From Flavobacterium tructae (GTDB taxonomy: Bacteria; Bacteroidota; Bacteroidia; Flavobacteriales; Flavobacteriaceae): a stretch of 64,000 nt of DNA. The stretch is taken from contig NZ_MUHH01000017.1 in assembly GCF_002217475.1 (NCBI RefSeq), positions 298,991 through 362,990 of the forward strand. Direction: 5' to 3'. Under the pieces are notes generated by a model. The model saw only the letters and a program-made list of their open reading frames with translations. It was not told where the DNA came from and did no database searches. Both the position numbers and the translations under genes were made by a program. Shown in pieces: positions 57,532 through 64,000 of the stretch. Position 1 is the first letter of the stretch. Every line of letters starts with the position of its first letter.

Positions 57532-57579
57532 GTTTTGAGGTTCTGAGGTGCAAAGGGGTAGAGTTATTGGGTTACAAGG
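57532..57579. repeat. 8-base array, reverse orientation
   Basis: GTTTTGAG, GTTCTGAG, GTGCAAAG, GGGTAGAG, TTATTGGG, TTACAAGG; these are reverse complements of the CTCAGAAC/CTTTGCAC series at 55160-55246. Confidence 0.7.
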
Positions 57580-57645
57580 CTATTTGTTCCAAAAAAACTT
57601 TGACTTTTTGCGCCTTTACTTCTTTGAACCTAAGTAGAAAAAAAA

Positions 57646-57672
57646 ATCCGCTTCTGGATTCCAGAAGCGGAT
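57646..57672. terminator. Bidirectional terminator between the M56 and saccharopine-type genes
   Basis: ATCCGCTTCTGG and CCAGAAGCGGAT with loop ATT, A-run before and AT-rich after. Confidence 0.85.
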
Positions 57673-57720
57673 AAAATAAAAAACTAAAAAAAAAATTCTA
57701 AAAAACAAACAATCCAGATC

Positions 57721-59085
57721 TTAGAACAAATCCGGATTATATCCAAAATAGGGCATTTTTTGCTCGTTAAAAATAACCCCATATTCTTCTAACTCGTTTA
57801 AAATTGGCAGATAAACTTCTTTTTTTATCGGAAGCTGTACGCCCGGAGTTGTGATTTTTCCATTTAAAATTAACAGCGTTGCCATTGCAACTGGTAATCC
57901 TACAGTTTTTGCCATGGCGGTATAAGTTTGGTCGTCGCCAATACAAACCATTTTGGAGTCAATTTGTTTTTTCTCCCCATTAAGCTCGTAACCAAATTTA
58001 TGGTACATAACAATCATATCTTTATCATCTGGTTCTAAAGACCAGCTGTCGGATAATATTTTCTCTAATATCTGTGCCGGAGTGGCATTAGGCAGGTTTA
58101 CTTTTTTGTTTGGATTAAAAAGATCAAGCTCTAAAAGTTTGTCCCACATAATATCGTCCTGATCAATTTTTAAGATCAGTCGCGTTTTAATTTCTGCCGA
58201 ATCGGTTGGGTGATACGGTAAAAAGGAATTCACGAATTGACGGTAACTCATGTTCTCAGAATCTTCCATGATATAACTGTCGTCAGTCATGCCCAATTGT
58301 ACAAACATATTCCATGCTTTCGAAAAACCAACTCTTCTAATGGTTCCGCGGTACAAAGTCAGGACATTGTCTAAGCCGTAAACCGATTTATATTTAAGAG
58401 AATCGCGATTGGAATAAGCTTCAAATTTCCCGTAGCCTTCGACTTCTAAAAATTCGGTACGACGAAATAAAGCGCTGTAGGGAATGTATTTATAAGTGCC
58501 TTCCTGAATGAATTTTGCGGCACCGCCCTGTCCGGCCAGAACTACATTTCGTGGAGCCCAGGTAAATTTATAATTCCATAAATTATTGTCAGATTCGGGA
58601 GCAACTAAGCCACCGCAAAACGATTCAAAAAGAAGCATTTTTCCACCTTTGGCTCTGATTTCATCAATGACTTTCATGGCGCTCATGTGATCGATCCCGG
58701 GATCGAGACCAATTTCATTCATGAAAACCAGATTGTTTTTCTTTGCCTCCTCGTCAAGTGCCTGCATGGCGTCACTAATATAAGAAGCGGTAACCAGATG
58801 TTTTTTAAATTCAAGACAATCTTTTGCGATTTCGATATGTAAATGAGCTGGCAGCATCGAGATTACTATAGAGGCTTTTTCGATGGCTGCTTTTCTTTCT
58901 TCAGTATCAAAAATATTTAAAGCAATTGGAGTGGCATTAGGGTGTTTCTGTGTTTTCTTTTCGGCTAAGGCCAAAGAAAGATCTGCTACAACGAGATGTA
59001 GGTTTTCGCTTTCTGATTTTGCCAATAAATAACGAATTAAGGACGATGCAGATCTGCCGGCTCCAATGATTAAAATGCTTCTCAT
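57721..59085 (-). CDS. Saccharopine dehydrogenase family protein
   Basis: 454 residues. The N-terminal Rossmann motif is IIGAGRSASSLIRYLL (about 5-20). VISMLPAHLHIEIAKDCLEFKKHLVTASY and MNEIGLDPGIDHMSAMKVIDEI are conserved in the saccharopine dehydrogenase (glutamate-forming) and carboxynorspermidine families. It probably acts in lysine breakdown or polyamine metabolism with NAD(P). No pathway partner is adjacent. Confidence 0.9.
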   Translation of the reverse strand: MRSILIIGAGRSASSLIRYLLAKSESENLHLVVADLSLALAEKKTQKHPNATPIALNIFDTEERKAAIEKASIVISMLPAHLHIEIAKDCLEFKKHLVTASYISDAMQALDEEAKKNNLVFMNEIGLDPGIDHMSAMKVIDEIRAKGGKMLLFESFCGGLVAPESDNNLWNYKFTWAPRNVVLAGQGGAAKFIQEGTYKYIPYSALFRRTEFLEVEGYGKFEAYSNRDSLKYKSVYGLDNVLTLYRGTIRRVGFSKAWNMFVQLGMTDDSYIMEDSENMSYRQFVNSFLPYHPTDSAEIKTRLILKIDQDDIMWDKLLELDLFNPNKKVNLPNATPAQILEKILSDSWSLEPDDKDMIVMYHKFGYELNGEKKQIDSKMVCIGDDQTYTAMAKTVGLPVAMATLLILNGKITTPGVQLPIKKEVYLPILNELEEYGVIFNEQKMPYFGYNPDLF

Positions 59086-59244
59086 ATTTTATATTTATAA
59101 CACAAATATATTAAAATGTTAAATATATAACAATTTTAATTTCGGAAAAATATTGAATATTTTTTTTTAATGCCAAAAAAATGGAAATTATTTTTAATGA
59201 TAAATATTTTTCAAAACTAAAATGCTTTTTAAGGACTATTGAAG

Positions 59245-59252
59245 TATTTTTG
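59245..59252 (+). promoter_or_regulatory. -7 box TATTTTTG for the DUF423 gene
   Basis: A perfect TAnnTTTG box 27 bases before the ATG at 59279. Confidence 0.65.
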
Positions 59253-59278
59253 TATGAAAATCGAAAGTTATAGAAAAT

Positions 59279-59665
59279 ATGAAAAGAAGAATTGTTTTGG
59301 CAGGTGCTTTTATGGGAATGTTAGCTATCATTTTAGGTGCCTTTGGTGCGCATTTACTGAAGAAATACTTGTCTATAGAAGAATTAAACACTTTTGAAGT
59401 TGGTGTTCGTTACCAAATGTATCATGCCTTATTTTTACTTTTTCTTTCGACCCGAAAAGATATCGCCGAGAAAATGGTGAAAACAATCTACAATTTGGTT
59501 GTTGCCGGGGTATTGCTTTTTAGCGGATCTATCTATATGTTAGCCACTAAAAGTCTCACGGTTTTTGATTTTAAAATTATCGTATTCGCAACTCCAATAG
59601 GTGGTTTTTTATTAATTATTGCCTGGGCGCTCTTATTTGTTACGATTTTGAGGAGAAAATCATAA
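59279..59665 (+). CDS. DUF423 membrane protein
   Basis: 128 residues with four hydrophobic helices. The first carries LAGAFMGMLAIILGAFGAHLLKK and is followed by FEVGVRYQMYHALFLLFLS, the DUF423 signature. Members are small inner-membrane proteins of unknown function. A monocistronic unit. Confidence 0.92.
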   Translation: MKRRIVLAGAFMGMLAIILGAFGAHLLKKYLSIEELNTFEVGVRYQMYHALFLLFLSTRKDIAEKMVKTIYNLVVAGVLLFSGSIYMLATKSLTVFDFKIIVFATPIGGFLLIIAWALLFVTILRRKS

Positions 59666-59966
59666 AATACCGAATAAAAAATTCTATCTAAAAATTAATC
59701 TTTAATTTTGTCTCATAAATAACATATAATCTCGTTTATGTGAGTTTCTATTGTTTTTTGCTTTAATGCATAAATAATATAACAAATTCATTTAGAGGGT
59801 TATAGAAAAATGAATTAGAGGCATTTATTTTTTGTTTTATTCATTTTAGGAGTTTAAATTTTAACTAATTAGCATAAATAAAAGTGAAATTTAAATTTTT
59901 TTAAAGGTTTAATAATAAATTATATAATTTTGCATTCTCTTAAACATCACACACAACTAAAAATTT
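59666..59966. other. 301-base AT-rich spacer before pckA
   Basis: Very AT-rich, with no gene, no repeat family member and no strong hairpin seen. It holds the pckA -7 box near its right end. Confidence 0.6.
59925..59932 (+). promoter_or_regulatory. -7 box TAATTTTG for pckA
   Basis: A perfect TAnnTTTG box 34 bases before the ATG; no TTG at standard spacing. Confidence 0.65.
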
Positions 59967-61571
59967 ATGGACAGTCACACAGTTTTCACGCAATCGATTT
60001 CGCTGAAAGAATTAGGAATTGAAAATGCAAAGGTTCGATATCAACTATCTGCAGATGAATTACATGCGATCACTTTGCAATCAGGTCAAGGTGTTGAGAA
60101 CTCCACGGGAGCATTGGCAATTAATACAGGCGAATTTACAGGACGTTCTCCTCAGGATCGTTATATTGTAAAAGATAGTATTACCGGAGATCAGGTTTGG
60201 TGGGGAAATGTTAACATTTCTTTTGAACCGGATGCTTTTGAAAGATTATACAATAAGGTAACACAGTATTTATCAAATAAAGAAGTTTTTGTTCGCGATT
60301 CTTATGTTTGTTCTGATGCTAATTACAGATTAAATGTTCGTGTTGTTACTGAAACGGCATGGTCTAATTTGTTTTGTTACAATATGTTTTTAAGACCGGA
60401 AGAGTCAGAATTGACTAATTTTACTCCGGAATGGACTGTAGTTTGTGCTCCGGGTTTTATGGCAGATCCTGCTGTAGACGGAACGCGTCAGTCTAATTTT
60501 GCTATTTTAGATTTTACTAAAAAGATCGCACTTATTGGAGGAACAGGGTATACAGGAGAAATGAAAAAAGGGATTTTCTCTGCATTAAACTTCATCTTAC
60601 CGGTTTTCAAAAATACTTTACCAATGCACTGTAGTGCGAATGTTGGTGAAAAAGGAGATACTGCAATTTTCTTCGGATTATCAGGAACAGGAAAAACTAC
60701 TTTATCAGCAGATCCGCAACGTAAGTTAATCGGAGACGATGAACACGGCTGGACTGCAGAAAATACAGTTTTCAACTTTGAAGGGGGATGTTATGCAAAA
60801 GTAATTAACCTTACAGAAGAAAATGAACCGGACATTTTTAGAGCGATCAAAAAAGGAGCGCTTTTAGAAAATGTGGTTTTCAAACCGGGAACAAACGAGG
60901 TAGATTATGATGATGTTTCCATTACTCAAAATACACGTGTAAGTTACCCAATTACTCATATCGACAATATTCAGCCAGGTTCTATTGGACATAATCCTAA
61001 GAATATATTTTTCTTAACGGCAGATTCTTTCGGAATTTTGCCTCCAATCTCAAAACTGACTCCTGGACAGGCTGCTTACTATTTTATCTCAGGATATACA
61101 GCTAAAGTTGCCGGAACAGAAGCAGGGGTTACAGAGCCTCAACCTAATTTCTCAGCTTGTTTTGGAGCACCATTTATGCCGTTACATCCAACACGTTACG
61201 CAGAAATGCTAACTAAAAAAATGGAAGAAGCTAACGTAACCGTTTGGTTGATCAATACAGGTTGGACAGGTGGTCCTTACGGAACTGGAAGCCGTATGAA
61301 GTTGAAATATACTCGTGCCATGATTACCGCTGCCTTAAACGGAGAATTGGATAACGTAAACTTTAAAAATCATAAAGTATTTGGAATTGCACAGCCTGAA
61401 ACTTGTCCAAATGTTCCAAATGAAATTTTAGATCCTAGAAATACTTGGGAAGATCCTGAGTTGTACGACAAAAAAGCAGTCGAATTGGCTCAGAAATTCA
61501 AAGCTAATTTCGCGAAATTTGAAGAATTTGCTAATGCCGAAATTTTGGCTGGCGCACCGATCATAGAATAA
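59967..61571 (+). CDS. pckA: Phosphoenolpyruvate carboxykinase (ATP)
   Basis: 534 residues. It decarboxylates and phosphorylates oxaloacetate to PEP, the first step of gluconeogenesis. The substrate motif TGRSPQDRYIVKD (about 54-66), the kinase loop GLSGTGKTTLSAD (from about 237), GDDEHGW and TGWTGGPYGTGSRMKL mark the ATP-dependent type. Length is standard. It is monocistronic with a terminator after it. Confidence 0.97.
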   Translation: MDSHTVFTQSISLKELGIENAKVRYQLSADELHAITLQSGQGVENSTGALAINTGEFTGRSPQDRYIVKDSITGDQVWWGNVNISFEPDAFERLYNKVTQYLSNKEVFVRDSYVCSDANYRLNVRVVTETAWSNLFCYNMFLRPEESELTNFTPEWTVVCAPGFMADPAVDGTRQSNFAILDFTKKIALIGGTGYTGEMKKGIFSALNFILPVFKNTLPMHCSANVGEKGDTAIFFGLSGTGKTTLSADPQRKLIGDDEHGWTAENTVFNFEGGCYAKVINLTEENEPDIFRAIKKGALLENVVFKPGTNEVDYDDVSITQNTRVSYPITHIDNIQPGSIGHNPKNIFFLTADSFGILPPISKLTPGQAAYYFISGYTAKVAGTEAGVTEPQPNFSACFGAPFMPLHPTRYAEMLTKKMEEANVTVWLINTGWTGGPYGTGSRMKLKYTRAMITAALNGELDNVNFKNHKVFGIAQPETCPNVPNEILDPRNTWEDPELYDKKAVELAQKFKANFAKFEEFANAEILAGAPIIE

Positions 61572-61592
61572 GGAAGATTACTAATTCAAACT

Positions 61593-61624
61593 AAAAAAAG
61601 CTGTTCGTTGTGAACAGCTTTTTT
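61593..61624 (+). terminator. Terminator after pckA
   Basis: AAAAAGCTGTTC pairs with GAACAGCTTTTT around GTTGT. Confidence 0.9.
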
Positions 61625-61688
61625 GTTTTTTTAAGTTTGTGAAATGTAACAAGACTTATAAAATTCCGGGTTTTATGGTTTAGCAAAA

Positions 61689-61716
61689 ACATGAAACATG
61701 AAACATGAAACTTGAA
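61689..61716. repeat. 7-base tandem array (four units)
   Basis: ACATGAA three times and ACTTGAA once, in the spacer between pckA and the phytase gene. Confidence 0.85.
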
Positions 61717-61726
61717 ACAAAAAAAA

Positions 61727-62785
61727 CTATTTCCTTCCTTCATCAATACGTTTCTGGATCAAATCCCAGGTATAGTAATGAAAAGTCATTCCGTTGCTCA
61801 TCGCTACGAAAAGGCCATTTTTAAAGCTTCCGCCTAGATTGATGCTGGTAACATCGGCACCATCACATTCAATAGTCGATGTTGGAATTTCTGCCAAAAG
61901 CGGGTAGCTATTCGGATTGCCATTTGCTCCTTCTCTCGGGTACACCATAAAAGTGTTTGCTTGCTGGTTGGAGACCAGAATGTATCCGGTAGAATCTGTT
62001 TTCTTGTAAATTGCGATTCCTTCGTTATCTCCTTTAAAACCAGTTTTTCCAAAAATGGCGAGTTCTTTGTTGTCGTTTAAGGCAGGATCGGCTTTGTATT
62101 TTCTGATTCCGAATTGTTCATCGCAATACAGGATAGTTTCTAGTTCATTATCTACTGCAATAGCCTCGATTTCTTTCTTACCGCTGTAGGCGCCAAACTT
62201 TCGAACAACTTTTGCTGTTGCCAATTTTCCATTTCCTGAAAGTTCGTATTGCCACAAATAACTTCCTGATGGTCCTGATTTTCTGCCTACAATAGCAAAG
62301 ATTTTGCCATCAGTTTTTCGCGTATACAAAGCGATTCCCATTGGGTCGCGTAATTCTTCACCCTCGAAAACAGCGATTCCACCATTGTCAATTGCTTTTA
62401 AATCAGGTAAAGTAAAGATTCTTATTTTGTTTGATTCACGTTCTGTAGTAACAGCAACATCAACTTTTTTTCCATCTACGATTAAGCCGTAAGCAATATC
62501 AACATTATTGGGGCGTTTTAAAACTTCAGATTTTGCAATGATTTTTCCCTTTAAATCAAAAGCGTACAAAGCACCGTCTGTATCTTTATCCGTTCCAATA
62601 ATAATGCTTTTCGAAGAATCTGTTGGGTGAATCCAGATCGCAGGATCATCTGTATCGTGAGGTAAGGCTTCGGTAACAACAGTTGGTTTTACAGCATTTG
62701 CAGCTACGGGTGCCAGTTTGTCTTCTTTACAAGCGATGAATAAAGTGCTTAAAAGTATAAAGGCGAGTATCGTTTTATTTTTCAT
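61727..62785 (-). CDS. Beta-propeller phytase lipoprotein (3-phytase)
   Basis: 352 residues from the ATG at 62785 (MKNKTILAFILLSTLFIAC); an upstream ATG adds eight residues that spoil the signal. The lipobox is FIAC. The propeller begins with DTDDPAIWIHPTDSSKSIIIGTDKD, where Asp residues bind calcium, and continues through NVDIAYGL, GNNEGIA-like GDNEGIAIY and ECDGADVTSINLG. It frees phosphate from phytate outside the cytoplasmic membrane. It is preceded on the same strand by a TonB receptor, forming a probable uptake and hydrolysis pair. Confidence 0.93.
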   Translation of the reverse strand: MKNKTILAFILLSTLFIACKEDKLAPVAANAVKPTVVTEALPHDTDDPAIWIHPTDSSKSIIIGTDKDTDGALYAFDLKGKIIAKSEVLKRPNNVDIAYGLIVDGKKVDVAVTTERESNKIRIFTLPDLKAIDNGGIAVFEGEELRDPMGIALYTRKTDGKIFAIVGRKSGPSGSYLWQYELSGNGKLATAKVVRKFGAYSGKKEIEAIAVDNELETILYCDEQFGIRKYKADPALNDNKELAIFGKTGFKGDNEGIAIYKKTDSTGYILVSNQQANTFMVYPREGANGNPNSYPLLAEIPTSTIECDGADVTSINLGGSFKNGLFVAMSNGMTFHYYTWDLIQKRIDEGRK

Positions 62786-62806
62786 TATGGATTCGATTTT
62801 TAATAC

Positions 62807-62839
62807 CATTAGACAGAAACCGTTAGGCTCTGTCTAATG
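62807..62839. repeat. 11-bp perfect inverted repeat between receptor and phytase genes
   Basis: CATTAGACAGA (62807-62817) and TCTGTCTAATG (62829-62839) pair fully around an 11-base loop. It stands in the 76-base gap of the operon and lacks a long T-run on the minus strand, so it may cause partial termination or protect the upstream mRNA. Confidence 0.8.
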
Positions 62840-62861
62840 TAAGGATTTTAGGTGTAAATTA

Positions 62862-64000
62862 TTATAAGTCAAGTTTCAAACCGAAATTGTATCGGGCCTG
62901 ATAGTACTCTGCTTGTTTGGTATGTGTTTTAACTCCCTGATAGTAACGCAAAGGCTGATTGGTCAAGTTGTTGGCTTCAGCAAAAAGACGAAGCTTTGAT
63001 GTAATTTTGAAAGAAGCGTTTGCGTCTAAGAAAAACTGTTTGTCGTAATAACTGTCTTTATAAGATTCTGAACCCAATTCGTCTAAATAATCTGAAGTGA
63101 AATTGGTTGAAACTCTGGCAGAGAAACGTTTGTTTTCCCATGATAAAGAACCGTTAAACATATGCGGTGTGGTTCCCGGAAGGCTGATGTTGTTTCTTTC
63201 GTTTCCATCTTCATCAGCGATTCCTTTTGCTTTAGATTTGGTATAAGTGTAATTCAGATAAATACCAAATCCTTTAAGGAATTTCCCCGGAAGGAAATCC
63301 AACTGACGCTGAAAAGCAACTTCAAAGCCATAAACATCAACCGTGTCTCCGTTTCTGGATTGTAAAAACGACCAGTTTTCACCTGCCGGAATTGGATTTG
63401 CCTGATTTGGGAAATCAGCAGCAAATTTTGCAGCAGTGTACTGGTTGTCGCTATAATTGTAAATGAAATTTTCCAGTTTTTTATAGAAAACACCTCCAGA
63501 AATTAATCCGACAGACTTGAAATAGTTTTCGGCCATGAAATCATAATTGTACGAGTAGGTGGCGTCAAGATCCGGATTTCCGGCTGTAATTTCTTTTTCG
63601 GCAGCAATATTGTTTACATATGGGGCCAGAGCATAATAGTCCGGTCTGGCCAAAGCGGTTGTAGCGGCAGCTCTTAAAACTAAATCTTTGGTCGCGTTGT
63701 ATTGGAATGAAATACTTGGCAATAAATTAGTGTAAGAATTGGTCGTGTTAATTTGACTTTCTAATTTTTCTTCATCCAGAACACGGTTTCCGGTATAATC
63801 AATATGAGTGTTTTCTACTCGAAAACCTAAAACCATAGACAGTTTATCGTTAAAATCCTGATCCCATCTTACATAAGCGGCATAAATGTTTTCTTTAGCA
63901 TTAAAATTTACTGCTAAGAATTCTGATGGATCTGCTTTTTTGTTGAATAACGCAGCGTTGTTTAAATCTAAACTTCCTAAAAAGTTAGCCGAAGCAAAAC
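62862..64000 (-). CDS. TonB-dependent receptor, C-terminal part (runs off the window)
   Basis: The frame is open from the stop at 62862 to the window end, giving about 379 residues of the barrel; the signal, plug and first strands lie beyond 64000. An ATG at 63836 is internal (preceded in frame by DKLS). Barrel strands such as SISFQYNATKDLVLRAAATTALARPDYY, FYKKLENFIYNY and the terminal RYNFGLKLDL with aromatic end residue are typical of TonB receptors of the IroE/CirA-like or SusC-unrelated long type. Its location before a phytase suggests import of phytate-derived phosphate esters or metal complexes. Confidence 0.9.
   Translation of the reverse strand, partial: FASANFLGSLDLNNAALFNKKADPSEFLAVNFNAKENIYAAYVRWDQDFNDKLSMVLGFRVENTHIDYTGNRVLDEEKLESQINTTNSYTNLLPSISFQYNATKDLVLRAAATTALARPDYYALAPYVNNIAAEKEITAGNPDLDATYSYNYDFMAENYFKSVGLISGGVFYKKLENFIYNYSDNQYTAAKFAADFPNQANPIPAGENWSFLQSRNGDTVDVYGFEVAFQRQLDFLPGKFLKGFGIYLNYTYTKSKAKGIADEDGNERNNISLPGTTPHMFNGSLSWENKRFSARVSTNFTSDYLDELGSESYKDSYYDKQFFLDANASFKITSKLRLFAEANNLTNQPLRYYQGVKTHTKQAEYYQARYNFGLKLDL

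Overview
The window reads as a low-GC chromosomal segment from a Flavobacterium-like member of the Bacteroidota. Supporting signs are a -7 promoter box of the form TAnnTTTG in front of many genes (often with TTG about 19 bases upstream), poor Shine-Dalgarno sites, TonB-dependent receptors with carboxypeptidase-like N-terminal domains, a MurF-alanine racemase fusion, a secreted prolyl oligopeptidase, and BlaR1-type peptidases fused to a TonB domain. About 56 protein genes and three tRNA genes (two identical Asp, one Leu) can be supported. No rRNA, CRISPR array, transposase or prophage was seen.

Layout. 1-6.5 kb: a Gfo/Idh oxidoreductase, prolyl oligopeptidase, and a TonB receptor behind a small His/Cys-rich exported protein (probable metal uptake). 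6.5-18 kb: envelope and core genes (porin-like barrel, PAP2-like membrane protein, MurF-Alr, MscL, Asd, ferredoxin, NifU-like protein, Mrp, L,D-transpeptidase), with two accessory-looking small genes around asd. 18-26 kb: a MacB-type ABC exporter operon divergent from a sigma-54 response regulator and histidine kinase. The divergent spacer carries a near-consensus -24/-12 promoter and a double enhancer dyad, so the two-component pair probably drives the exporter. 26-34 kb: an alkyltransferase-like protein, a LysE exporter, TrmB, Amt, a lipoprotein with three HGxPGHRC motifs, an exported flavodoxin-RidA fusion, and HPF.

34-38 kb is the most accessory part: an unusual leader with a 55-codon ORF, a small protein with a paralogue at 52.4 kb, and a compact restriction-modification operon (controller, C5 methylase, HpaII-like nuclease, Vsr). 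38-46 kb holds an AsmA-like protein, thioredoxin, an M1 aminopeptidase with a DUF58 protein, and duplicated tRNA-Asp units. 46-51 kb is an AraC regulator followed by a TolC/HlyD/MFS tripartite efflux operon. 51-53 kb is an AT-rich small-gene patch. 53-64 kb has an M20 peptidase, a BlaI/BlaR1-type operon led by a lipoprotein with its operator on the promoter, a saccharopine-dehydrogenase-like enzyme, PEP carboxykinase, and a phytase downstream of a TonB receptor that runs off the window.

The intergenic DNA is unusually structured. Two palindrome families (GCCACGAATTCAC and GCCACAGATTA types) recur and sit inside one another. Short tandem arrays with strict periods of 7, 8 or 9 bases but different sequences fill many spacers. 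These are the least explained part of the window, together with the 34.5 kb leader in which one segment can pair with either of two identical flanking copies.
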